The notes under the pieces: model-generated
Told to the model about the DNA's origin: nothing
Database searches by the model: none
What the model saw: the letters and a program-made list of their open reading frames with translations, nothing else
Position numbers and translations under genes: made by a program
Shown here: piece by piece, positions 1-7,373 of the stretch
How the letters are laid out: every line of letters starts with the position of its first letter
Position numbering within the stretch: the stretch's first letter is position 1
Assembly: GCA_031459855.1 (NCBI GenBank)
Contig: JAVKHP010000001.1
Location: 2,315,906 to 2,379,905, forward strand
Direction of reading: 5' to 3'
Length of the DNA: 64,000 nucleotides
Origin: Armatimonadota bacterium
Lineage (GTDB): Bacteria > Sysuimicrobiota > Sysuimicrobiia > Sysuimicrobiales > Humicultoraceae

Positions 1-2
1 CG

Positions 3-356
3 CCGATTGTGATAAACATCACTGATGGAGAGGCAACGGACGGCGACCCGAGCGGGCCAGCCGACGCCATCAGAAAGCTCAGCAGCAATGACGGCGAGGT
101 GCTGCTGTTCAACGTGCATCTGTCGTCCCAGCGCGCGACGCCCATAGAGTTTCCGGATACTGAGGCTGGCTTGCCCGATCAGTTCGCTCAACTATTGTTC
201 CGTATGTCGAGTCCCCTGCCTGCCTATATGCGAAGCATCGCTCAGCAGGAGGGGTACAACGTCTCCGAAGGGGCCAGGGGCTTCGTCTTCAATGCAGACA
301 TCGTCGCCGTAATCCGCTTCCTCGACATCGGAACTCGGCCAAGTGACCTTCGATAG
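3..356 (+). CDS. vWA-domain protein, 3' part (TerY-like)
   Basis: C-terminal part of a von Willebrand A domain protein; the 5' end lies outside the window. The first codons read PIVINITDGEATDGDP, the metal-binding strand-loop of a vWA (MIDAS) fold, followed by the usual alpha/beta remainder ending in SDLR. It sits 14 bases before a PP2C phosphatase and then a kinase, so it matches the TerY member of the TerY-P triad (vWA, PP2C, kinase-HhH). In that family the vWA is thought to be a metal-dependent protein-binding adaptor, perhaps a target of the phosphatase/kinase pair. Family and context are clear; the biochemical role is inferred. Confidence 0.85.
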   Translation, partial: PIVINITDGEATDGDPSGPADAIRKLSSNDGEVLLFNVHLSSQRATPIEFPDTEAGLPDQFAQLLFRMSSPLPAYMRSIAQQEGYNVSEGARGFVFNADIVAVIRFLDIGTRPSDLR

Positions 357-370
357 GCGGAGAGCAGGGT

Positions 371-1132
371 ATGCACGTGTTCGCCCAGCCGTTTTGGGCA
401 GCGAAACGGGGGAACGAAGACAGCGAATACGAGGATGCTTTCTGGCCGCGAAAGTCAATAGAACTCAGGGCGACTTGTTTTCGCTGCGCAGTAGCCGACG
501 GTGCGACGGAGACTTCTTACTCCGGGATCTGGGCGAAGCAGCTTGTGCGCTATTGGTGCAAGAACTGTCCGGCTACGGCTTTCGATCCGAACGGGTTCCG
601 CAATTTGCAAGAACGCTGGTCTACAATAGTCCGTAAGCGACCGTTGCCCTGGTATGCGGAGGAGAAAGTCCGGCTGGGCGCCTTTGCCGCCATTGTTGGC
701 CTAGTGTTGGATGACGATGTGGACCGTGAAGGTCGCGGCGGCCACTGGCAGGCCGTAGCTGTGGGGGATAGCTGCTTGGTCCAAATGCGGGGTGAGGAAG
801 TCCTCGTTCGGTTCCCGCTTGCTGATTCGGCGGCCTTTACCAATCGCCCCCGCCTGCTATCCAGTAGTCCTGCCTACACCCGCCCAGTCATTGACCATAT
901 TCGCATCATGGACGGGACTTGGCAGGCAGGGGATGCTTTTTATCTCATGACAGACGCCCTAGCCTGTTGGTTCATGCGCGAGACCGAACAGGGCCGAAGG
1001 CCTTGGTGTGTCCTCCGTGACCTCAACACTTCCGATGAGGTCAAGCCGTTCCGCGAATGGGTAGAGACCCTACGGACGGAAGGAGCGATGCGAAACGATG
1101 ACGTGACCCTCTTGCGAGTCGACATAACGTGA
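371..1132 (+). CDS. PP2C-family serine/threonine protein phosphatase
   Basis: A 253-residue PP2C-like phosphatase, expected to remove phosphate from Ser/Thr using two metal ions. Visible family motifs in order are VADGATETS (metal-binding Asp-Gly region), AVGDSCLVQ, the TDALACWF segment equivalent to the TDG motif, and the C-terminal RNDDVTLL metal-binding Asp. There is no signal peptide or membrane segment, so it is cytoplasmic. The ATG at 371 follows a GGAG-rich stretch. It lies between a vWA gene and a kinase gene with gaps of about 15 bases, so the three are probably one transcript. Likely substrate is the neighbouring kinase or vWA protein (inference). Confidence 0.85.
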   Translation: MHVFAQPFWAAKRGNEDSEYEDAFWPRKSIELRATCFRCAVADGATETSYSGIWAKQLVRYWCKNCPATAFDPNGFRNLQERWSTIVRKRPLPWYAEEKVRLGAFAAIVGLVLDDDVDREGRGGHWQAVAVGDSCLVQMRGEEVLVRFPLADSAAFTNRPRLLSSSPAYTRPVIDHIRIMDGTWQAGDAFYLMTDALACWFMRETEQGRRPWCVLRDLNTSDEVKPFREWVETLRTEGAMRNDDVTLLRVDIT

Positions 1133-1147
1133 GAGGGAGCGACCACG

Positions 1148-3433
1148 ATGGCCTGGCCTACACCGCAGGATTACAACGAAGCTGTCCAGAACCCGAGGCT
1201 TGCGTTTGCCGATCCGGAGTTGCAGGTGGGCCGTCCCGAGCTCACACCACTGGGCCTGCCACGCGCTATCACCGGCGGCTTCGCCAGCGTTTACAAGTTG
1301 CAATGTCCCCAACGCACGTGGGCCGTAAGGTGCTTCCTGCGACAGTTCCACGATCATGAGCGAAGGTATGCTGCCATAAGCGAGCACCTAAACCGGTTTC
1401 GACTCCCCTATGCGGTCGGATTCACCTTTCTGCGCGATGGTATCAGAGTGCGTGGACAGTGGTACCCGATCTTAAAGATGGAATGGGTGCAAGGTGAGCC
1501 ACTGAGCGCTTTCATTGAGAGGCATCTGGGGAACCGCAGCACCCTCCTCTTCCTTGCAAGGCGCTGGGTCGAGATGGTGAAGGCGCTCCAGCAAGCTTCT
1601 ATCGCTCACGGAGATTTGCAACACGGTAATGTGCTCGTTGTTGACGGGCAGCTTCGACTTATCGACTATGACGGCATGTACGTCCCAGCCCTTCGGGGTG
1701 AGGGCAGCCACGAAGTAGGCCACCGCAATTACCAACATCCACTCAGGACGGAATCAGACTTCGGACCCTATCTGGACAATTTCTCAGCGTGGGTAGTCTA
1801 TGTGTCTCTGATTGCACTCGCCGCCGACCCAGGACTTTGGAAGCAGTTCGGTGGTGGAGATGAAGCTCTGCTCTTCCGACGCAGAGACTTCGAGCAGCCT
1901 GAGGCATCCGATGTTCTTCGCGCCCTTGAGAGGCACCGCGAAGAACAGATACGGTCAGCTATCGCGCTCTTCAAGTCTCTTCTCTACCTCGGACCCCGGG
2001 ATGTGCCGTCGCTGGATGGGCAGATAGCGCCGCCCAGCCTTTCGGGTAACCAAGTGTCTGGATCCAGCTCAAGCTGGATAGACGATCACGTCAAACCTGG
2101 CGGTGCCGTCGCGCCTGTGCAGGTCGCCCCCGAGCCTGCTGTCCCTCCCTCTCCCGATCCGTCATGGATTCTGGAATTTGTAGCACCGAGCCCCAGCGTA
2201 GCGGCAAGGGTACCGTTCAAGAACTCTCCGACCCCTGAACGGCTCGTGGTCACCGTTTCGGCCGCCATCATCGTTGCGTTCATCGTATGGATGCCCCCGT
2301 TGAGTCCTGTCGGCGCAGGCCCGTGGTTGCTGGGGATTCTCCCCCTCGTGCTGATCAATCTTGCCCTGTGGATCTACCGGTACCGTTCCGACGCCAGCGT
2401 GCGTGAGTTGGCACCGGTTAGCGCGAGATTGAGAGCCACCGACGATAAGATTTCGGCGACAGAGCACACCATTGCACTAGCGAACCGGGAGAAGACGAGG
2501 CTTCAGGAGCAAAAGGCAGCTGACGAGGCAAGACTCCGGAATGAACTGAAAGAAGCCGAGGCCAAGGAAAAGAAGGAAATCGATGCGTGCCAGGCGACTC
2601 TTCAATCCGCCTTGTCCTCCATAAAGGCGAGACGCCAAGCGTTGAACCAGCAAGAAGCGGACGCACTTCGGAAGATCCAAAACGACATCGGAGCCAAGGT
2701 GTCGACCTTAAACGGGCAGATCGCCGCGCTGGCCCAGGCCGAGTCTACTGAGCTCGCCAATACGCTTCGCGGTAGGCAGGAACAGCACATTGCTGCGTAT
2801 CTCCGCCAGTTTAGTTTGCAGAGCGCCCCCATTTCCGGCGTTGGCCCCGCCCTCAGGGCTAGGCTGCTGGCTTCGGGCTTCCATACCGCCGCCGATGTTG
2901 ATTTTTACGCCGTGCAACGCGTGCACGGGATCGGTCCAGTCCGTGCCAACGCTATAGTTGATTGGCGGAAGTCACTCGAGGCGCGCGCCCGTTCAACAAT
3001 GCCATCGGCACTTTCCCAGAGCGAGGCAGCGGCGATACGGGCAAAGTATGAGGGGCAACGTCGGGCGCTGGAAGACCAGAGGGATCGGGAGCAAAGCCGT
3101 CAGAGAGACGAGGCGGAGAAGATTCGAGCCCAGTATCGGCCCTTGTCGGAGCGGCTAAACGAAGAGGAAAACGACGCCAACGCGAAGACTCAGGCGGCGA
3201 TTAGCGAGATCCGGGCACGCTATGCCCAACAATACCGCGCTATTCGGGAAACTCTCTCGAAGCTTTCAGATGGCACTGCATCCAGACTCCGGGAGGTCGA
3301 TGCGAGGATCGCCGAGGGTCGCAAGAAACTGTTCAGCTTGCACTGGGAGAAGGAGAAGCTAAAGCGGGAACTCAAGCCCTATGAGGGAATTCGGTTTTCG
3401 GAATACGTGAAGCAGGTGTTCTTTGGTTCGTAG
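1148..3433 (+). CDS. protein kinase with two membrane segments, coiled coils and helix-hairpin-helix domain
   Basis: A 761-residue kinase of the TerY-P triad. The N-terminal kinase domain (about residues 35-300) shows the glycine-loop GGFASVYKL, the catalytic loop HGDLQHGN and a DYD motif in place of DFG. The lysine of the usual AVK motif is Arg61 (WAVRCF). Two hydrophobic segments at about 367-384 and 392-411 predict membrane anchoring. A long coiled coil follows, then a helix-hairpin-helix (ISGVGPALRARLL and VHGIGPVRANAI, about 561-612) typical of DNA contact, then a second coiled coil. Kinase plus HhH is the known signature of this triad. Start ATG has GAGAGGGAG upstream. The Arg substitution could mean altered or weak catalysis. 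Confidence 0.88.
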   Translation: MAWPTPQDYNEAVQNPRLAFADPELQVGRPELTPLGLPRAITGGFASVYKLQCPQRTWAVRCFLRQFHDHERRYAAISEHLNRFRLPYAVGFTFLRDGIRVRGQWYPILKMEWVQGEPLSAFIERHLGNRSTLLFLARRWVEMVKALQQASIAHGDLQHGNVLVVDGQLRLIDYDGMYVPALRGEGSHEVGHRNYQHPLRTESDFGPYLDNFSAWVVYVSLIALAADPGLWKQFGGGDEALLFRRRDFEQPEASDVLRALERHREEQIRSAIALFKSLLYLGPRDVPSLDGQIAPPSLSGNQVSGSSSSWIDDHVKPGGAVAPVQVAPEPAVPPSPDPSWILEFVAPSPSVAARVPFKNSPTPERLVVTVSAAIIVAFIVWMPPLSPVGAGPWLLGILPLVLINLALWIYRYRSDASVRELAPVSARLRATDDKISATEHTIALANREKTRLQEQKAADEARLRNELKEAEAKEKKEIDACQATLQSALSSIKARRQALNQQEADALRKIQNDIGAKVSTLNGQIAALAQAESTELANTLRGRQEQHIAAYLRQFSLQSAPISGVGPALRARLLASGFHTAADVDFYAVQRVHGIGPVRANAIVDWRKSLEARARSTMPSALSQSEAAAIRAKYEGQRRALEDQRDREQSRQRDEAEKIRAQYRPLSERLNEEENDANAKTQAAISEIRARYAQQYRAIRETLSKLSDGTASRLREVDARIAEGRKKLFSLHWEKEKLKRELKPYEGIRFSEYVKQVFFGS

Positions 3434-3438
3434 GTGGC

Positions 3439-3759
3439 GTGAGGGGATTACTCGTGTGGCGATTTCGTAAGGTGTTCGGGCGCGGTCCATTGCGGTGGAC
3501 ACTGTCCAAACGCGGCATCGGGTGGAGCTGGGGAATCCTTGGCCTGCGATACGGAGTCTCGCCGAACGGGCAGCGGTACATTTCGTTCAGCATCCCAGGG
3601 ACCGGTTTATACTGGATCAAGTACCTGAAGCAAAAGCCCGAATCACCACCTTCTGCTGGAGCTTCACCCACACCACCGTTTGCTGGTCCTACAAATCCGA
3701 CATCACCGAGGGACGCGACCTCACGTAAGGCTCCGTGGTGGAAGCAGAAGGGGCTGTGA
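3439..3759 (+). CDS. DUF4236-type small protein
   Basis: A 106-residue protein of unknown function. The first 60 residues resemble the DUF4236 domain: FRKVFGRGPLRWTLSKRG, then GWSWGILGLRYGVSPNG and GTGLYWIKY, the family's Arg-rich start, SKRG/SxSxG turn and PGTGLxY ending. The rest is proline-rich and low in complexity, ending in KAPWWKQKGL. GTG at 3439 lies 5 bases after the kinase stop, so it is probably translated with the triad. DUF4236 proteins are often found in mobile and defence neighbourhoods, but no activity is established. It could be an accessory part of the triad or simply a passenger. Confidence 0.7.
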   Translation: MRGLLVWRFRKVFGRGPLRWTLSKRGIGWSWGILGLRYGVSPNGQRYISFSIPGTGLYWIKYLKQKPESPPSAGASPTPPFAGPTNPTSPRDATSRKAPWWKQKGL

Positions 3760-3763
3760 CGCT

Positions 3764-3847
3764 ATGGCGAGTGTGGCCAAGAAGACGGGTCGTGCAGGCG
3801 CGCTGGCAGCGCGCAGGCTTCTGCGGGGCGCAACAGATTCAGGATGA
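3764..3847 (+). CDS. possible 27-residue basic peptide
   Basis: A short frame beginning ATG at 3764, four bases after the DUF4236 stop, encoding MASVAKKTGRAGALAARR and ending LLRGATDSG. It is rich in Lys, Arg and Ala. It has no recognisable family and could be chance or the remnant of a larger gene cut by the attC site just downstream. Weak support. Confidence 0.2.
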   Translation: MASVAKKTGRAGALAARRLLRGATDSG

Positions 3848-3857
3848 CGCAAGGGGC

Positions 3858-3917
3858 GCCTAACAACAGCATCAGCGGACGGCGTTGGCGCGCCGCCGCT
3901 GAACCGGAGCGTTAGGC
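3858..3917 (+). repeat. integron attC-like recombination site (canonical)
   Basis: The outer boxes GCCTAAC (3858-3864) and GTTAGGC (3911-3917) are exact inverted complements, as R'' and R' of an attC site. Inside, TCAGCGG (3872-3878) and CGGCG (3880-3884) pair with CGCCG-CCGCTGA (3891-3902), leaving A3879 unpaired as the extrahelical base that IntI uses. The orientation is that of a cassette whose gene lies upstream on the + strand. No integrase gene is in the window. Confidence 0.75.
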
Positions 3918-3943
3918 CACAACCCACAGGGTGATGAGTCAGG

Positions 3944-4716
3944 ATGAGCATCTTCATTGATACCAATGTCTACTTGTCCTTTTACCACCTCTCCTGCGAT
4001 GACTTGGAAGAGCTCAAGAAGCTAACTGTGCTTGTTCGCGAAAGTAAGGCCATCCTTCTCCTTACGGATCAAGTGATGGACGAATTTCACCGGAACAGAC
4101 CGCCAAGATCGCTGACGCTCTGAAGCGCGTGCAAGAGCAACGTCGACCGCTTCAGTTGCCACAAATTGCCAAGCAGTATGATGAATATAAAAGGCTAAGA
4201 GATGCGCAGGCTGAACTTGACAAACAACTCGGCGCGTTAATAGAACGGGTAGAAGCAGACGTTGCTAACGGTAGCCTAGAAGCAGATGCTGTTATTGGAG
4301 AGCTATTCCAAGTGGCGCGCAGGATTTCGACGACAGACGAGGCACTCTCACGGGCCAAGCTAAGAGTAGAACTGGGAAGACCGCCTGGCAGGAAGGAGTC
4401 TCTGGGAGATGCTGTGAACTGGGAACTCATGCTGGCAACGGTTCCCCAAGGCGAAGATCTGTACTTTGTGAGCGACGATGCAGACTACACTTCTTCCCTC
4501 AACGAGGATCAGATTCACCCTTATCTTGAGGACGAATGGAATGAGGCAATAAAGTCCAACGTCCATTTCTACAGAAGGCTCTCTGCATTGTTCAGGGAGA
4601 AATTCCCGGATATTCGCCTAGCCTCTGAACTTGAGGAAGAGTTACTGATCCAGCAACTTGCAGAAAGGCCGAACTTTCTAACAACACATAGATCAGCTGC
4701 GGTTGCGTGCTCATGA
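3944..4716 (+). pseudogene. PIN-domain nuclease, frameshifted (DUF4935-like)
   Basis: The first frame starts at ATG 3944 (MSIFIDTNVYLSFYHL, the first conserved PIN aspartate being in IDTN) and runs to a stop at about 4123. The continuation lies in the -1 frame from about 4105 (TAKIADALKRVQEQ) to 4716 and contains the C-terminal PIN acidic motif FVSDDADY. Joining the two needs one extra base near 4090-4117, so the gene is either truly frameshifted or carries a sequence error. Intact, it would be a metal-dependent RNase of about 255 residues. It begins 27 bases after the attC site, where a cassette gene is expected. Its last codons run into the truncated neighbour. Base composition is AT-richer than the chromosome. 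Confidence 0.7.
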
Positions 4717-5499
4717 ACCTGCGCGTCGCCGCAGCCGCAGAAGGCTTGGATGTGCGGATCGAAGCCCTTCCCGACGCGGATGAGCCGGATCGGCTGGCCC
4801 GGATTTTCATTTTCTGTGACGCCGGGAGCGCCTGCCGAGGAGGCCTCACTCGTTTCATTCATCGAACAGCGGCGCACTTACCGCAAGCGCACTCTGCCCC
4901 GCAACGTGGAAGCCGCTGCCCTGAATCTGCTGATTGACGCAGCGGAACGCGAAGGCGCGTGGTTGCGGCCTCTCGCGACGGACAGCGCCCGGCACAGAGC
5001 CGCCGACCTGGTGGCCGAGGGGGACGCTGTGCAGTGGGCCAATCCGAGCTGGCGGCACGAGCTTGCCGTCTGGATGCATCCCCGACGCCGAGGGGACGGG
5101 TTGACCGTGCCTGCCCTTGCGGCGCCGCTTGCTCGGGTCGTTGTCCGCACGTTCGACATGGACGGTGGCGTGGGTGCCAAGGATCGGGATCTGGCCGAGG
5201 CCTCGCCGCTTCTCGCCGTGCTGGGCACGCACGGCGATCAGCCGCGTGACTGGCTGCTGGCAGGACAGGCATTGGAGCGCGTCCTGCTCGTTGCTTGTCA
5301 GAACGGACCTCAGGCGTCGTATCTCAATCAGCCCATCCAGGTAGCGTCGCTGCGGTCCAAGCTCCAGGTTCTGGTCGGCGCCGGCTTTCCGCAGATCCTG
5401 CTGCGCCTGGGTTATCCCGCCGAAGAGATTCCGGCCGCACCCCGACCCGCGGTCGAAGACGTGATCGCAGAGGGCGCCGTGCAACACGGCAGGCCGTGA
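4692..5499 (+). pseudogene. Acg-type FMN nitroreductase remnant
   Basis: Similar to the mycobacterial Acg/Rv2032 nitroreductase-like family of about 330 residues. The N-terminal part is missing: recognisable sequence starts at ISCGCVLMNLRVAAAAEG (4692 on, frame 3) and continues to DRLARIF. It then shifts frame near 4815 to EEASLVSFIEQRRTYRKR and runs to 5499, including ELAVWMHPRRRGDGL, AEASPLLAVLGT and LNQPIQVASLR of the C-terminal half. It has no start codon of its own in a sensible place, and the preceding PIN frame terminates inside it. This looks like a gene truncated by the insertion that brought the PIN gene. Confidence 0.65.
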
Positions 5500-5500
5500 G

Positions 5501-6361
5501 GTGATCGTGTTGAAGATCCTTATCATAGCCACCTCGGTAGTCATCGTTGCGGTGGCCGCTGCCGTGGCGTATGGCGCTCTCCGGTGGGAAGCCGGCACCC
5601 GGGAGTTGCGGGCGCGCCTTGAGGCGGCCCGAATACCCGTGAAGCCCGAGGTTGTCGATTTTCGCGAGCTCGAGGGGCTGCCGGCCCCGGTGCAGCGCTA
5701 CTTCCGCGCCGTGCTCAAGGAAGGCCAGCCGATGGTGAGCGGCGTGCGCGTGCAGCACCGCGGCACCTTCAACATGAGTGAGACAAGCGAGCAGTGGAAG
5801 CCGTTTACCTCGGATCAACGGGTGATTGCCCGACGCCCGGGGTTTGATTGGGATGCTCGGGTTGCGATGATGCCCGGCCTGACGGTTCGGGTGCACGACG
5901 CTTACGTCGCCGGCGAAGGCATCCTGCATGCCGCCGTGCTTGGCTTGTTCTCCGTGGTCAACCTGCGTGGCACACGCGAGGTCACCGAAGGTGAGCTGAT
6001 GCGCTTCTTTGCTGAAGCGGCCTGGTACCCGACCGCGTTGCTCCCCAGCCAGGGTGTTCGCTGGGAGGAAGGCGGTGCGCGATCCGCGCGGGCCACACTG
6101 GTCGATGGTTCAGTCTCCGTCACGATGCTATTCAGCTTCAATGAGGACGGTACGATTGAGACGGTAAGGGCCGAGGCGCGCGGCCGTACTGTCGGCGATC
6201 AAGTCATCCCAACGCCTTGGCGGGGACGTTTCTGGAACTACCAACGACGGGGAGGCATGCAGGTGCCACTCGACGGGGAAGTGGCTTGGCTGCTGCCCGA
6301 GGGCGCAAAGCCGTACTGGCGCGGTCGTATTACCGAAATCGTCTATGAGTTTGTCGAGTGA
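5501..6361 (+). CDS. DUF6920/DUF6544-like membrane-anchored protein
   Basis: A 286-residue protein with one N-terminal transmembrane segment (ILIIATSVVIVAVAAAVAYG), then a soluble region with the family-typical LPAPVQRYFRAVL, RRPGFDWDARVAMMPG, FFAEAAWYPTALLPS and a C-terminal YWRGRITEIVYEF strand. The function of this family is unknown. The GTG start (5501) lies 1 base after the preceding stop; GTG at 5507 is an alternative. It lies between two attC-like sites, so it may be an integron cassette gene, and it is the only intact gene in that interval. Confidence 0.75.
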   Translation: MIVLKILIIATSVVIVAVAAAVAYGALRWEAGTRELRARLEAARIPVKPEVVDFRELEGLPAPVQRYFRAVLKEGQPMVSGVRVQHRGTFNMSETSEQWKPFTSDQRVIARRPGFDWDARVAMMPGLTVRVHDAYVAGEGILHAAVLGLFSVVNLRGTREVTEGELMRFFAEAAWYPTALLPSQGVRWEEGGARSARATLVDGSVSVTMLFSFNEDGTIETVRAEARGRTVGDQVIPTPWRGRFWNYQRRGGMQVPLDGEVAWLLPEGAKPYWRGRITEIVYEFVE

Positions 6362-6390
6362 CTGAGGAAATGACCAGACGGAGCACGGCT

Positions 6391-6457
6391 GTCTAACAAC
6401 CTGTTGCAGCAGACGGTCCGCTGCGCGGCCCGCCGCGGCTGAGCGGGACCGTTACCA
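6391..6457 (+). repeat. second attC-like site, degenerate
   Basis: GTCTAAC (6391-6397), an internal GC-rich imperfect stem (CAGC at 6407 with GCTG at 6438, and paired CGG/CCG tracts), then the core GTTACCA (6451-6457). The GTT crossover core is kept but the last bases no longer complement the left box. It lies 30 bases after the stop of the DUF6920-like gene, in the same orientation as the site at 3858 and about 2.5 kb from it. Two attC sites this close without an integrase fit a CALIN (cluster of attC sites lacking an integrase). Confidence 0.5.
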
Positions 6458-6667
6458 CATCGCGTGCGGGGACGCTGACAATCGCCTGCGTGTTGTAGAT
6501 GTCATACGGGAAGCCATCCCGAACACAGCCCGCGGCTCTGGAGTGCTCAGCCATGGCCGTTTTGGGGACCTTGGGAGTTTGGATGTGTTCCACGCGTGGC
6601 CCACGATTGGGAGATGGTGATGCCAGCGGCAACTGCCGGGCCTACGGCTCAGCGGCTTTCTGCCCCC

Positions 6668-6695
6668 TTGACTATCGAACATATGTTCGTATAAT
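6668..6695 (+). promoter_or_regulatory. SOS promoter with LexA box
   Basis: TTGACT (-35, 6668-6673) and TATAAT (-10, 6690-6695) with a 16-base spacer. The spacer contains CGAACATATGTTCG (6676-6689), a perfect palindrome matching the Gram-positive LexA consensus CGAAC-N4-GTTCG. Bound LexA would cover the whole promoter. It drives imuA-imuB and probably dnaE2. Confidence 0.93.
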
Positions 6696-6731
6696 GGAGG
6701 CTGCCTGAACACCACGCGACAACGAGGTCCT

Positions 6732-7373
6732 GTGGCTTCGCTACCCCTGCATCTGGCAACCGCATGGCCGGAGGTCCGGCCAGCACGCGCGCATTGGGGA
6801 CTCGCTGCGACCGCCGGCCGCCTGGTCGAGGTGACGGGCGCCGAGGACACCGCCGCGCTCACCATGGTCGTCCGGCTCCTCCTCGACGCGCAGCAGCAGG
6901 GCGAGCAGACGGCCTGGGTGGCCTGCACCGGCAGCCTGCCCTTTCCGCCCGACCTGCTCGAGAACGGTCTCGATCTGCAGGCGCTGGTCGTCGTGCGCGT
7001 GCCCGAGCTCCTGGCCGGTGCGCGGGCCGCCGACAGCCTGATCCGCTCCGGGGCGTTCGGCCTCGTGGTCGTAGATGCCGAGGGACCTCCGCGTCTTCCT
7101 ACCCCGGTGCTGGCCCGGCTGGCATCGCTCGCGCAGCGCCATCACACCGCGCTGGTCTTCCTGACGCAGTACCGCGCGGCTTCCCACCTTGCGTCGGCTG
7201 GCGCCGACGGCACATCTCCCCTCGGGTCCCTGATCTCCCTGCGCGTGCGCGCCCGCCGGCAGCGCCTCGCCGCCGACCGGTTCCGCTGCTGGCTCGAGGT
7301 GCTCAAGGACAAGCGACGGGGGCCCACCTGGGGCGTCGACGAGGTGTGCCGTGGAGCGCCTGGCATGCGTTGA
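6732..7373 (+). CDS. imuA: ImuA, RecA-like SOS mutagenesis protein
   Basis: A 213-residue degenerate RecA-fold protein. It starts at GTG 6732, about 35 bases after the SOS promoter. Visible are RLVEVTGAEDTAALTMVVRLL (a RecA-like core whose P-loop is not canonical), GLVVVDAEGPPRLP (Walker B-like strand) and a basic C-terminal part RVRARRQRLAADRFRCWLEVLKDKRR typical of ImuA. ImuA supports the mutasome together with ImuB and DnaE2 after DNA damage. It overlaps imuB by 23 bases, so translation is coupled. Similarity alone is modest; the LexA box and gene order make the assignment firm. Confidence 0.88.
   Translation: MASLPLHLATAWPEVRPARAHWGLAATAGRLVEVTGAEDTAALTMVVRLLLDAQQQGEQTAWVACTGSLPFPPDLLENGLDLQALVVVRVPELLAGARAADSLIRSGAFGLVVVDAEGPPRLPTPVLARLASLAQRHHTALVFLTQYRAASHLASAGADGTSPLGSLISLRVRARRQRLAADRFRCWLEVLKDKRRGPTWGVDEVCRGAPGMR

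Noticed and set aside
6393-6632. 79-codon minus-strand frame (FPYDIYNTQAIVSVPARD)
   Set aside because: It overlaps the attC-like site and the SOS promoter region; I could not match it to a family, so it may be a chance frame or a dead fragment.
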